Assembly: GCF_002973535.1 (NCBI RefSeq)
Contig: NZ_PVEP01000001.1
Coordinates: 806,001 to 870,000, forward strand
Length of the DNA: 64,000 bases
Source of the DNA: Albidovulum denitrificans
GTDB taxonomy: Bacteria > Pseudomonadota > Alphaproteobacteria > Rhodobacterales > Rhodobacteraceae
Direction of reading: 5' to 3'
Position numbers and translations under genes: made by a program. Numbering within the stretch: position 1 is the stretch's first letter; every line of letters begins with the position of its first letter. Under the pieces are notes generated by a model. The model ran no database searches and was not told the DNA's origin. It saw only the letters and a list, made by a program, of their open reading frames with translations. Positions 27,317 through 36,155 of this stretch are shown one piece after another.

Positions 27317-28675
27317 ATGTCCGACTGGACCGACAAACTTCCCGAAGCCGCGCGCGACTATATCTCAGGCCGCCGCCTGGATGAGGTGGAATGCCTCGTC
27401 GCCGACCTTGCGGGCGTCGCCAAGGGCAAGGCGATGCCGGCGTCGAAATTCGCCAAGCAGGCGTTCTTCCACCTGCCGAACTCGATCTTCGCGCAGACTA
27501 TCACCGGCGATTATGCCGACATGCCCGATGAAAGCGAATTCACCGAGCCCGACATGGTCCTGGTCCCCGATTTCTCCACCGCGACGGCGGTGCCGTGGTC
27601 GGCCGATGCCGCGCTTCAGGTGATCCATGACGTGAACGATCAGGCCGGAAACCCGGTCGCCATGGCACCTCGCAACGTCATCAAGCGCCTCGTGCAGCTT
27701 TACGCCGATCAGGGCTGGAAACCCATCGTCGCGCCCGAGATGGAATTCTACATCGTCGCCCGCAACCTCGACCCGAACCAGCCGATCATCCCGCCGGTGG
27801 GCCGCTCGGGCCGCCGGATGATGGCGAACCAGGCCTATTCCATGTCCGCCGTCGACGAATACGGCCGCGTCATCGACGACATCTATGATTTCGCCGAGGC
27901 GCAGGGGTTCGAGATCGACGGCATCGTGCAGGAAGGCGGCGCCGGTCAGGTGGAACTGAACCTCAGCCATGGCGACCCGATCCAGCTTGCCGACGAGGTG
28001 TTCTATTTCAAGCGCCTGATCCGCGAGGCAGCCCTGCGTCACGATTGCTTCGCCACCTTCATGGCCAAGCCGATCGAGGGCGAACCGGGCAGCGCGATGC
28101 ACATTCACCAGTCGGTCGTCGATATCAAGACCGGCCGCAACATCTTTGCCGATGCCAAGGGGCATGAAACCGACGCCTTCATGCATTTCATCGCCGGGAT
28201 GCAGAACTACCTGCCCGCCGTGGTCGCCCTGATGGCGCCCTATGTGAACAGCTATCGCCGCTATGTCCCCGACTTCGCGGCCCCCATCAACCTTGAATGG
28301 GGCCGGGACAACCGCACGACGGGCCTGCGCGTCCCGATCTCGGACCCCGCCGCGCGGCGGCTGGAAAACCGCCTGCCGGGGATGGATTGCAACCCCTATC
28401 TGGGCATCGTCGCGACGCTGGTCTGCGGCTATCTCGGGCTGGTTGAGAAAAAGATGCCGCGGCCGGAAAATACCGGCAACGCCTATATCAACGCCGATGA
28501 GATACCGACGACGCTGGGCGATGCGCTTGACCTCTTCTCGGAATGCGCGCCGGTGCGCGAGGCGCTGACGCCGGAGTTCTGCGACATCTACGAGGCGGTG
28601 AAGCGGAACGAATACAAGGAGTTCCTTCAGGTCATCAGCCCCTGGGAACGCGAACATCTTCTGCTGAACGTCTGA
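27317..28675 (+). CDS. Glutamine-synthetase-family ligase (PuuA-like), copy 2
   Basis: 452 residues. Closer to gamma-glutamylputrescine synthetase: LPNSIFAQTITGDY, APEMEFYIVARNLDPNQP, GAGQVELNLSHGDP, AMHIHQSVVDI, PINLEWGRDNRTTGLRVP and ENRLPGMDCNPYLGI. It would attach glutamate to an amine using ATP. ATG 27317 lies 55 bp after the amidotransferase gene. A palindromic terminator follows at 28713. Confidence 0.9.
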   Translation: MSDWTDKLPEAARDYISGRRLDEVECLVADLAGVAKGKAMPASKFAKQAFFHLPNSIFAQTITGDYADMPDESEFTEPDMVLVPDFSTATAVPWSADAALQVIHDVNDQAGNPVAMAPRNVIKRLVQLYADQGWKPIVAPEMEFYIVARNLDPNQPIIPPVGRSGRRMMANQAYSMSAVDEYGRVIDDIYDFAEAQGFEIDGIVQEGGAGQVELNLSHGDPIQLADEVFYFKRLIREAALRHDCFATFMAKPIEGEPGSAMHIHQSVVDIKTGRNIFADAKGHETDAFMHFIAGMQNYLPAVVALMAPYVNSYRRYVPDFAAPINLEWGRDNRTTGLRVPISDPAARRLENRLPGMDCNPYLGIVATLVCGYLGLVEKKMPRPENTGNAYINADEIPTTLGDALDLFSECAPVREALTPEFCDIYEAVKRNEYKEFLQVISPWEREHLLLNV

Positions 28676-28712
28676 CGGCCCGCCCGCGGCGGATTGTCAC
28701 CGAAAATTCACG

Positions 28713-28742
28713 GGCCGCCCGCGGGCGGCCTGTGGCCTTTTC
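28713..28742 (+). terminator. Terminator hairpin after the second GS-like gene
   Basis: A perfect palindrome GGCCGCCCGCGGGCGGCC (28713-28730), then TGTGGCCTTTTCT. It lies between the ligase gene and the DegT aminotransferase, which suggests that the aminotransferase has its own promoter or is reached only by read-through. Confidence 0.55.
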
Positions 28743-28795
28743 TGCCGCCGTAAGGTAAGGAAATCCGAAATCGGCAGTTTCAAAAAGGCAAACCA

Positions 28796-29998
28796 ATGGC
28801 CCCTGACACTCTGACGCTTCATCCGGCGAAAACCCCCGATGTCTATCAGGCCGAACCGATCCCCGCCGCCGCGCGCGAGGAAATCGAGCGGCTGCTGCAA
28901 TCGGGCGACCTGTTCCGCTACACCGCGCCCGAAGGCGCGCCGGTGGCCCGGCTTGAGGCAGAGTTCGCGGCGCATCTGGGCGTGCGCTATGCGCTGGCGG
29001 TATCCTCCTGTTCCGCCGCGCTTTTCCTTGCCATCAAGGCGCTCGACCTGCCGCGCGGCGCGCGCGTGCTGATCCCGGCCTTCACCTTCGCCGCCGTCCC
29101 CTCCGCCGTCGTCCATGCCGATTGCGTGCCGGTCCTGGTCGAGGTCGGCGAAAGCCTGCGGATCGACCTTGACGATTTCCACGCCAAGCTGGACGGCGCG
29201 GATGCGGTCCTCATCAGCCATATGCGCGGTCACACCTCGGACATGGACGCGATCATGGCGGCCTGTGCGGCGAAGGGCATCCCGGTGATCGAGGATGCGG
29301 CCCATTCGCTTGGCACCACATGGTCGGGCCGGAACATCGGCACCATCGGCAAGATCGGCTGCTTTTCCTTTCAGTCCTACAAGCTGGTGAACGCGGGCGA
29401 AGGCGGCATGTTCGTGACCGACGATCCCGAGCTTGCGGCCCGCGCCATCATCATGTCGGGCGCCTATGAGCATAACTGGAAGAAGCATCCCGGCCTTCAG
29501 AACAGCTTCCTTCACTGGCAAAACAAGCTGCCGCTTTACAACATGCGGATGCAGAACCTGTCCGCCGCCGTGATCCGCCCGCAGATCCCCGAGATCGCCG
29601 CCCGCGTCGCGGCCGGGCGGCGCGGGCATGACCGGGTGGCGGCGCAACTGATGGAACACCCGTGGTTCGACGTGCCGCCCGCCCTGCCGCAAGAGGTGCG
29701 CGCCCCGGATTCGCTGCAATTCCTGCTGCGCGGGTTTGACAGCGACGACAGCGCGCTGGCCTTTCAGGACGCCGCCGGCCGGCATGGCGTGAAGGTGCAG
29801 GTCTTCGGCCTGTCGAAAGACAACGCCCGCGCCTACTGGAACTGGCAGTTCCTTGGCGATCTGCCGGACCTGCCGAAGACGCGGGCGATGCTGATGCGGG
29901 CCTGCGACCTGCGCATCCCGACCCGGCTGACCGAGGCAGAGCTTGACGCCATCGCCAAGGGGCTGATCGCGGCAGCGGCGGAGGTTCAGGCGGGCTGA
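28796..29998 (+). CDS. DegT/DnrJ/EryC1/StrS-family PLP aminotransferase
   Basis: 400 residues. PLP-binding elements: SSCSAALFLAIKAL (phosphate cup), IEDAAHSLGTTW (Asp to pyridine N) and the Schiff-base Lys in FSFQSYKLVNAGEGG. The family usually aminates sugars or aminocyclitols, using glutamine or glutamate as donor. Its position behind the glutamine-synthetase-like genes could supply the amino group source or catabolise a transported amine; the substrate cannot be read from sequence. Confidence 0.88.
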   Translation: MAPDTLTLHPAKTPDVYQAEPIPAAAREEIERLLQSGDLFRYTAPEGAPVARLEAEFAAHLGVRYALAVSSCSAALFLAIKALDLPRGARVLIPAFTFAAVPSAVVHADCVPVLVEVGESLRIDLDDFHAKLDGADAVLISHMRGHTSDMDAIMAACAAKGIPVIEDAAHSLGTTWSGRNIGTIGKIGCFSFQSYKLVNAGEGGMFVTDDPELAARAIIMSGAYEHNWKKHPGLQNSFLHWQNKLPLYNMRMQNLSAAVIRPQIPEIAARVAAGRRGHDRVAAQLMEHPWFDVPPALPQEVRAPDSLQFLLRGFDSDDSALAFQDAAGRHGVKVQVFGLSKDNARAYWNWQFLGDLPDLPKTRAMLMRACDLRIPTRLTEAELDAIAKGLIAAAAEVQAG

Positions 29999-30005
29999 GG
30001 GAAAG

Positions 30006-30058
30006 GCCCCGGCTCAAAGGCCGGGGCAGGCTCCCGGCCCGGCGGCCGGGGCGTATCC
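30006..30058. terminator. Hairpins between convergent DegT and phaR genes
   Basis: GCCCCGGC-TCAAAG-GCCGGGGC-type stem (30006-30027) followed by a second GC-rich stem, CCCGGCC...GGCCGGG. No T tract, so termination would be Rho-dependent or weak. Confidence 0.4.
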
Positions 30059-30059
30059 G

Positions 30060-30641
30060 CTACATCTTCGACAGCTTGGTCTGCAACTCGGCCAATTGCT
30101 TCTTGATCTGGGCGAGGTCGTCGGCCTCCGGCGCCTTACCCTTGCCTTTCGGCTTCGCCTCGGCGCCGTCATCTTCTTCCATCTGCGGCCCGGACGATCC
30201 GGCGATCCCGCCCATCATGGAGCGCAGAAACGCCTGCTGCTGACGTTGCAGCGCCTCGAAGCCGGGCATGGAGGCCATCGGGTTCGGGAAGGTCGACAGG
30301 TTCTCCATCATCTTCGACTGCCCCTCGCGCAGCATCTCGAAGCTGGCGGCCAGGAATTGCGGCACGACGCTTTGCGCCTGCGTGGTGTAGCTGCGCACAA
30401 GATCGGTCAGCACATCGACCGGCAGCACGCTTTCGCCCCGGCTTTCATGTTCGGCGATGATCTGAAGCAGGTATTGCCGCGTCAGGTCGTCGCCCGATTT
30501 TAGATCGACGATCGTCACCTCGCGCCCGTCGCGGATAAAGGCGGCGATATCCTCAAGCGTGACATAGTCGCTCGTCTCGGTGTTGTAGAGCCGCCGGCTG
30601 GCGTAGCGCTTTATCAGGAGCGGTTTCGCGTCCTCCGCCAT
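30060..30641 (-). CDS. phaR: Polyhydroxyalkanoate synthesis repressor PhaR
   Basis: 193 residues from ATG 30641 (MAEDAKPLLIKRYASRRLYN). The N-terminal PHB_acc_N DNA/granule-binding domain (KRYASRRLYNTETSDYVTLEDIA, TRQYLLQIIAEHE) is followed by the PHB accumulation repeats and a charged C-terminal helix (DDLAQIKKQLAELQTKL). PhaR represses phaP and its own gene and is released when it binds PHA granules. Normally adjacent to phaP, here it is 5.5 kb away. Upstream, CTGC-AAT-GCCG (30667-30677, minus strand) is a near match to its operator. Confidence 0.95.
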   Translation of the reverse strand: MAEDAKPLLIKRYASRRLYNTETSDYVTLEDIAAFIRDGREVTIVDLKSGDDLTRQYLLQIIAEHESRGESVLPVDVLTDLVRSYTTQAQSVVPQFLAASFEMLREGQSKMMENLSTFPNPMASMPGFEALQRQQQAFLRSMMGGIAGSSGPQMEEDDGAEAKPKGKGKAPEADDLAQIKKQLAELQTKLSKM

Positions 30642-31027
30642 GGCTGTTCTCCCTCCGTCAGGTTTCGGCATTGCAGCGAGATTAGGCCGCGATGCAAAAA
30701 ACACAACAAAAAGAAGTACCGCAACCGGGCCGTGTCATTTTGCCCCGGCCTTCCCGCGGGGGCGTTATGCGGCGTCGGTGGGCGATGTCATGCAGACGGT
30801 AGCGGAGCGGCCCGCAGGTGTGGGCTAGAAGTCGCCGTTCGATGGCCTTGCGGGAGAGGGGCGCACCGCGGTGACTTGCCCCGGCACCGGCTGCGGACAT
30901 TCGTTCATGGCGGAGCGAAGTCCCGCTATGCGGACGAAGCGAACCTTTGTCCTTGTAAATCCAAAGTCCGTTTTAGGATTGTCAGCAAACAAACGACTGT
31001 GTTCTCCTCATACTTAGGAGAAGTTTC
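30642..31027. other. 386-bp intergenic region, phaR/methyltransferase divergent promoters
   Basis: The phaR side contains a T-rich stretch on its coding strand and a degenerate PhaR site. The middle part (30780-30950) has no ORF with coding character. The methyltransferase side is AT-rich and ends with AGGAG 8 bases before ATG 31028. I see nothing else I can name. Confidence 0.5.
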
Positions 31028-31834
31028 ATGGACTATTCAGCATTTAGAAACGGCGAACGCCATGGATGGTCGACACGCGCGGAACTGTACGGTGACGCTA
31101 CGGCCCGAGCGACGCTTCAGACCATTCCAAAGCTTCTAGACCACGCAAGGCTTTTCCCCGGTGCAAAGGTGCTTGACGCCGGTTGTGGGCCCGGCTTTGT
31201 CGCCGCGAATGCAAAACTCCTTGGCGCTGTCGCCGAAGGCATCGACTTCTCAGAAAGGATGGTTGAGCAAGCGAAAGATCAATTTCCAGACATCAATTTC
31301 TCTGTAGCTGACGTAGAAGATTTGCCAGCGCAGGACGAAACGTTTGACGCAGTGCTGAGCAACATCGTTCTGTTTCACGTCACCGACCCGGAAAAGGCGA
31401 TGTCCGAGGCTCGACGGGTTCTCAAACCGAATGGAAGGTTCGTGTTTAGCCAGTGGCTCGGACCTGACCGTTCGGAGTGCTACCGGCTCTTGTTCGACGT
31501 TTTGGAGCGACACGCAGATATGTCACGAGCGGACCCTGCGCCGAACGCATATGAATTGTCCGATGCGACCTACGTTTCTGCGATGATGAGACGCGCAGGG
31601 TTTACCGACATCAAATCCGAGATCGTCGAGAATGTTCTGCATGCACCGGGGCCCAGTTTTTTTGACTTCTTCATGAAATTCGGTGTCCGCGTGCCCCTTA
31701 TTGTGGATCGGCAAGAAGCGGACGTGCAGAACAAAATCCGAAATGAGCTCGACAAGGCGACAGCACCGTATCTCTCAGATGGAGTTTACAAGTTGCCTAT
31801 GCCCAGTGTCGTCTTTTCGGGTCGAGCGGCTTAA
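31028..31834 (+). CDS. Class I SAM-dependent methyltransferase
   Basis: 268 residues. Motif I VLDAGCGPGFVAANAKLLG, motif II region AVAEGIDFSERMVEQAK and post-I FDAVLSNIVLFHVTDPEKAMSEARRVLKPNGRFVFSQW give a UbiE/Methyltransf_11 type enzyme; the C-terminus is not diagnostic for a substrate. The DNA is visibly lower in GC and uses A/T-ending codons more than its neighbours, which suggests acquisition by transfer. It has its own AGGAG and no operon partner. Confidence 0.87.
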   Translation: MDYSAFRNGERHGWSTRAELYGDATARATLQTIPKLLDHARLFPGAKVLDAGCGPGFVAANAKLLGAVAEGIDFSERMVEQAKDQFPDINFSVADVEDLPAQDETFDAVLSNIVLFHVTDPEKAMSEARRVLKPNGRFVFSQWLGPDRSECYRLLFDVLERHADMSRADPAPNAYELSDATYVSAMMRRAGFTDIKSEIVENVLHAPGPSFFDFFMKFGVRVPLIVDRQEADVQNKIRNELDKATAPYLSDGVYKLPMPSVVFSGRAA

Positions 31835-32068
31835 TGCGACGGTTGCTATAACAGCCATTGGTGTCATCTGCAGCATCCGGCACCTTGGCCTCATAGCCAC
31901 CATCCGTCGCGCTGGACCCCGATGGCCGCGTCCGGGCTCAGGACGAGATGGCAAGCCTTCGGGCCGCCGATGAAAAAACGTCTGTTTCGGGCCAAGGCAC
32001 CGACACCCAAAATCAACGCCCTGGGCGGATGTGGAGGCAAAGACCGTGCGCCCCCGCACCCGTCGCGG
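31835..32068. other. Non-coding gap between convergent genes
   Basis: 234 bp between the methyltransferase and the sensor kinase. Short open frames exist on both strands but look random. Composition changes from AT-richer to GC-rich around 31900, possibly marking the edge of an insertion. No terminator with a T tract seen. Confidence 0.4.
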
Positions 32069-33028
32069 TCAGCCGGGAAAGGTGATGCGGAAGGTCGTGC
32101 CGCTGGGCGTGGGGGCTATCGCGATCTCGGCCCCTTGCGCTTTGAGAAGCCGGGCGACGATGTAAAGCCCCATGCCGGTGCCGCCACTCTCGCGGCGCGT
32201 GGTGAAGAAGGGTTCGAACACATGCGCCCGGTTGCCCGGTGAGATGCCCTTGCCGTCATCCGCGATGGTCAGGCCCTCGGCATCCGCCGTCAGCCGCAGC
32301 GCGCGCGCACCATGGGCGGCGGCATTGTCGGCCATGTGGCGCAGGACGATGCCCAGCACGTCCGGCGACAGGGGCAGCGGGCGTTCGGCACCCCCGGCGG
32401 TGACCTGCAAGCCGGGGTGGTCGGCGCCAAGCGAGGGCAGAAGATCGGCCAGCCGCCCGCCGCCGCCAAGCGGCACCTCGCGTGCGGCGGCAAGCTCCCT
32501 CAACGCCGCAAGCTGGCGCTGCATCTGCTCACCCGCCCCGGCAATCTGACCGACCAGCGCGCGGTTGCCGGGCGACAGCGCCGGGTCATCCTCAAGCAGT
32601 TCGGTCGCGGCACGGATGGCGGTGACGGGGGTCTTCAGTTCATGCGTCACATGGTCGGTGAAGCTGCGGATCGTCGCCTCGCGATCGGCCAGCGTTCCGG
32701 CCATGTCGATCACGTTCACCGCCATGCGGTGCAGCTCCCGCGTGCCGAAATGGGCGGGTTCCGGCGTCGCGGCATCGGGGGCGGCGCGAACGGCGGCGGC
32801 ATAGGCGGCAAGGCCGGTGACCGGGCGTTGCAGCAGCCGGACAAGGATCAGCCAGAGCGCCCCGGTCAAAATCCCGATGGCCGCGCCCAGAAGGATCGCC
32901 GCCTCGCCAAAGCCGATCACCGGGCCGAGGTAGCGAAAGATGACGAGGCCGATCAGCGACAGGCCCAGCGTGCCGCCCATCGCGCCGCCAAGGACGAACC
33001 AGAGAGAGGGGCGCCACCTGCGCGTCAT
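32069..33028 (-). CDS. Sensor histidine kinase
   Basis: 319 residues from ATG 33028 (MTRRWRPSLW), which overlaps the regulator's stop by 4 bp. Two membrane helices (about 11-35 and 38-60) with almost no periplasmic loop, so it probably senses within the membrane or through a partner. HisKA box SFTDHVTHELKTPVTAI, N box HMADNAAAHGA, G boxes IADDGKGI and SGGTGMGLYIV. Last gene of the DUF4153-regulator-kinase operon. Confidence 0.93.
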   Translation of the reverse strand: MTRRWRPSLWFVLGGAMGGTLGLSLIGLVIFRYLGPVIGFGEAAILLGAAIGILTGALWLILVRLLQRPVTGLAAYAAAVRAAPDAATPEPAHFGTRELHRMAVNVIDMAGTLADREATIRSFTDHVTHELKTPVTAIRAATELLEDDPALSPGNRALVGQIAGAGEQMQRQLAALRELAAAREVPLGGGGRLADLLPSLGADHPGLQVTAGGAERPLPLSPDVLGIVLRHMADNAAAHGARALRLTADAEGLTIADDGKGISPGNRAHVFEPFFTTRRESGGTGMGLYIVARLLKAQGAEIAIAPTPSGTTFRITFPG

Positions 33029-33702
33029 GCGGCGCAGGTCCCCAGCCGGATACCGACGCCGTGGACCGTCTCGATCGCCGTGTCGCAGCCCGCGACCGAC
33101 AGCTTGGCGCGCAGGTTGCGCAGATGGCTGTCCAGCGTGCGGTCCGACAGCTCCGTCCCCGCGCCCCAGATCTGGGTGATAAGCTGCGCCCGCCCGATGG
33201 CGATCCCCGGCCGCCGCATCAGCTGGCCGAGGATGCGCATCTCGGTCGCGGTCAGCGCGACCTCCACCCCCGCCACGCGGCAATGATGCGCGGCGGGGTC
33301 AAGCGTCAGCACCCCGTGGTTCAGCGCCGGGGCGGCGGCGGCGCCCCGCGTGCGTTTCAGGACGGCACGGACCCGCGCCACAAGCTCGCGCGGCGAGAAG
33401 GGCTTGGTCACATAATCGTCGGCGCCAAGCTCCAGCCCCACCACCCGGTCGATCTCATCATCCCGCGCGGTCAGGAAGATCACCGGCACGTCAGAGCGGG
33501 CGCGCAGGCGGCGGCAGACCTCAAGCCCGTCGATTTCGGGCAGGCCGATATCAAGGACGATCAGATCCGGCGCCTCGCGCGCCGCATGGGTCAGGGCGCG
33601 CTGGCCGTCGGCGGCGGTGACGACGCTGAACTCCGCACGCTCAAGCGCGATGGTGACCACCTCACGCAGACGCGGATCGTCGTCGACAACAAGGATCTTC
33701 AT
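33025..33702 (-). CDS. OmpR/PhoB-type response regulator
   Basis: 225 residues from ATG 33702. Receiver domain with acidic pocket DDD (7-9), phosphoacceptor Asp51 (VLDIGLPE), Thr78 and Lys100 (DDYVTKPF). The C-terminal winged helix contains LTATEMRILGQLMRRPG and RTLDSHLRNLRAKL. Overlaps both neighbours by 4 bp, so it is translated together with the kinase and the membrane protein. Confidence 0.95.
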   Translation of the reverse strand: MKILVVDDDPRLREVVTIALERAEFSVVTAADGQRALTHAAREAPDLIVLDIGLPEIDGLEVCRRLRARSDVPVIFLTARDDEIDRVVGLELGADDYVTKPFSPRELVARVRAVLKRTRGAAAAPALNHGVLTLDPAAHHCRVAGVEVALTATEMRILGQLMRRPGIAIGRAQLITQIWGAGTELSDRTLDSHLRNLRAKLSVAGCDTAIETVHGVGIRLGTCAA

Positions 33703-35147
33703 AGCCCGGCCCCGTATCTTTGCGCCTGCAAACTGCGGGATATGCGCCACTTGCGAAAGCCCCAATCGCGCCAGCCATAGGTTTCCGGGATATCGAGGGC
33801 GCAGGGAACGTCGGCGTAGACCAGTTCCGCCGCCGCGGTTTCGCCCAGCTCGCAAAGGTAGAAGCTGTCGCGATTGGCGCCTTGCGCCAGGTTATGCGCG
33901 GCGATCAGGCTGCCGAAATTGATGAAGGTACAAAGGTAAAGCGTCCCCACCCCCAGCGCCGCCGCCCGCAGGATCAGCCAGCTATTCGCCCGCCGCTGCC
34001 GGATCTGCCAGAAGGTCAGCACCAGCCCCGCCGCCACCAGCGCCATCCAGATCGCGGCGTAAAGTCGCAGATAGGTCAGGCCAAAGGCCTCAACGTAAAG
34101 CCACAACCGCAAGAGTGCCGAGAGACAAAGCAGCACGTTCTGCCCCAGCCACAGCGCCATCAGAGGCATCAGCGCCGGGCGTTCCTCAAGCCAGGGGCGG
34201 GCGGCAAGGGCGAAGGCGCCCGCCAGAAGCGCGGTCGCCAAAAGCGGATAGGCGCCGCGATGGGCGTATTCGGCATGGCTCATCCCGTCCGGGAGGCTCC
34301 CCCCGGCCCAGAGGATGGCGAGATCCAGCACCGTCTGCACCCCGAGGACCAGGTTGAAGAGGACCAGCGCAAGGGAGACCGATTGCGGATTGAGGCCCGG
34401 CAGCTGGGCGCGCGGGGAACGCGCCTTCTCTGTCAGGACCAGCGGCGCGGGGTCGAGAAGCGGCCAGACGATCAGGCCAAGCCCGGACCACAGAAGCGTG
34501 CGGCGCAGGATCACGCCAAGATCGGGCTGAAAGCGCAAAAGCCCGTCGAGCCAGCCGGCAAGGATCGGGTTGGCATCCGCCAGAAGGGTGATCAGGATCA
34601 GGACGCCGCCCAGGGGAACGGCCCAGGCCCGCAGCCAGGCGCGCGCCGCGCTGCCCTTGCCGCTTCGGCGCAGCGCGCCCTGCCACGCCGTCCCCAGCGC
34701 GCGCGGCCCCGCCGTCGGCACCCGGCCAAGAAGCGCGACCATGGCGGCGGGCATCCCCGCCCCCGGCCCCCGATGCATCCAGACGATCCCGGCCAGCAGC
34801 CCCGCCACAAGGAAGAGAAGCGCGAGGAACTGCGCATATTCGACAACCGGCAGCGCCCCGGCGATCACCACAAGTGCGGGACCAAGAAGCGGCGCCCCCG
34901 GCCGCCGGAACGCCGCCGCCACGGCAAAGATCGCGACGGCGTAAAGCGCCAGCGACAGGCCCGGCGGGTGGCCGAAGAACAAAAGATCGCCCAGCAACAA
35001 AAGCAGCAAGAGCGCCAACCCCCTGCCCCGGCCCGCGCCACCTTCGCCCGCCCCGTCCCCGGCCCGGAGCGTACCGCCCCCGCCCTCATCGGCGCCGAAC
35101 CACCAGGCGTCCCGCGCCAGCCCGCGCGGCAGGCCGCGAATGACCAT
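33699..35147 (-). CDS. DUF4153/DUF4173 polytopic membrane protein
   Basis: 482 residues from ATG 35147, which has GGAGAG 7 nt upstream; the frame stays open far upstream through repeats but that part is not genuine. About 11-12 membrane helices; conserved-looking blocks are HAEYAHRGAYPLLATALLAGAFAL and LRLWLYVEAFGLTYLRLYAAIWMA, which I associate with DUF4153 proteins. Function unknown. It is the first gene of an operon with a two-component system, so it may be the input module or the target. Confidence 0.85.
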   Translation of the reverse strand: MVIRGLPRGLARDAWWFGADEGGGGTLRAGDGAGEGGAGRGRGLALLLLLLLGDLLFFGHPPGLSLALYAVAIFAVAAAFRRPGAPLLGPALVVIAGALPVVEYAQFLALLFLVAGLLAGIVWMHRGPGAGMPAAMVALLGRVPTAGPRALGTAWQGALRRSGKGSAARAWLRAWAVPLGGVLILITLLADANPILAGWLDGLLRFQPDLGVILRRTLLWSGLGLIVWPLLDPAPLVLTEKARSPRAQLPGLNPQSVSLALVLFNLVLGVQTVLDLAILWAGGSLPDGMSHAEYAHRGAYPLLATALLAGAFALAARPWLEERPALMPLMALWLGQNVLLCLSALLRLWLYVEAFGLTYLRLYAAIWMALVAAGLVLTFWQIRQRRANSWLILRAAALGVGTLYLCTFINFGSLIAAHNLAQGANRDSFYLCELGETAAAELVYADVPCALDIPETYGWRDWGFRKWRISRSLQAQRYGAGL

Positions 35148-35302
35148 AGCTCTCTCCACCGTCCAGTCCCCTTTTGTCTTCCGTTTCCCCATGGATCGCG
35201 CAGGGGCCGCGCAGGGTCGGACCAGAAGCCGTGCAGGATTTGTGCAGAGAGGGGGGGCGCCGGGGATGGGGCGGCGCCGGGATGGGCGCGCGCAGGTGGT
35301 GA

Positions 35303-36055
35303 AGGCGGCACCGTCCCGGACTTGATCCGGGACGCTGCCGCCGGAAGAAGAGGTCCCGGAGCAGGTCCGGGACGGCAAGGCACGAGGTCTTCCCGCCCTC
35401 CTCCTCCACCGCCGCTGACAAACGCCGCCCCCGGCCGACGACGCGCGGCGGGGGCGTCAGGCGGCAGCGTCCCGGACACGATCCGGGACCTCCACCGCCG
35501 GAAGAAGAGGTCCCGGAGCAGGTCCGGGACGGCAAGGCACGAGGTCTTCCCGCCCTCCTCCTCCACCGCCGCTGACAAACGCCGCCCCCGGCCGGCGACG
35601 CGCGGCGGCGGCGTCAGGCGGCACCATCCTGGACTTGATCCGGGACCTCCGCCGCAGGAAGAAGAGGTCCCGGAGCAGGTCCGGGACGGCAAGGCACGAG
35701 GTCTTCCCGCCCTCCTCCTCCACCGCCGCTGACAAACGCCGCCCCCGGCCGACGACGCGCGGCGGGGGCGTCAGGCGGCAGCGTCCCGGACACGATCCGG
35801 GACCTCCACCGCCGGAAGAAGAGGCCCCGGAGCAGGTCCGGGACGGCAAGGCACGAGACCTTCCCGCCCTCTCGTCCACCGCGGTGACAAACGCCGCCCC
35901 CGGCCGACGACGCGCGGCGGGGGTGTCAGGCGGCAGCGTCCCGGACTTGATCCGGGACCTCCGCCACCGGAAGAAGAGGTCCGGGACGCCGAAGCACGGG
36001 GCCTCCCCGTCCTCCTCCATCACCGTCGCCAGGACGCGACGGGCCACGGTGCGGC
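35303..36055. repeat. Tandem array: five units of ~156 bp built on a CCGGAxxxGATCCGG palindrome
   Basis: Units begin at 35303, 35459, 35616, 35773 and 35928 with AGGCGGCA; lengths are 156, 157, 157, 155 and a degenerate last copy. Each holds a palindrome GTCCCGGAC-N3-ATCCGGGAC, the stretch CGCCGGAAGAAGAG, a second half-palindrome GTCCCGGA-GCAG-GTCCGGGAC, then GGCAAGGCACGAGG and GCTGACAAACGCCGCCC. Unit 2 and unit 4 share ACAC in the first palindrome while 3 and 5 share TTGA, so expansion was probably pairwise. Open frames run through it on both strands but have no gene character. It fills the gap between phaP and the DUF4153 operon. Confidence 0.93.
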
Positions 36056-36070
36056 GTCGCGCCCCCTCCC

Positions 36071-36105
36071 CAAAAAGAAAAAGCGGGCGCCGATGGGGCG
36101 CCCGC
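36071..36105 (-). terminator. phaP terminator
   Basis: On the minus strand GCGGGCGCC-CCATC-GGCGCCCGC is followed directly by TTTTTCTTTTT, a standard intrinsic terminator 50 bp after the phaP stop. It separates phaP from the repeat array. Confidence 0.85.
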
Positions 36106-36155
36106 AGTTTGACCGTCCGACAGGGAGGAATGCGGCGGTCTATCTCAGTCGTCGA

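Noticed and set aside
31835-32068. Remnant transposase or pseudogene
   Set aside because: Short frames on both strands match nothing I recognise; kept only as an empty gap.
33720-35732. 670-codon plus-strand frame opposite the DUF4153 gene and into the repeats
   Set aside because: Arg/Pro/Gln-rich shadow; the minus-strand operon has overlapping starts and stops and clear domains.
35303-36055. CRISPR array
   Set aside because: Units are ~156 bp, repeated along their full length without unique spacers, and no cas genes are present.
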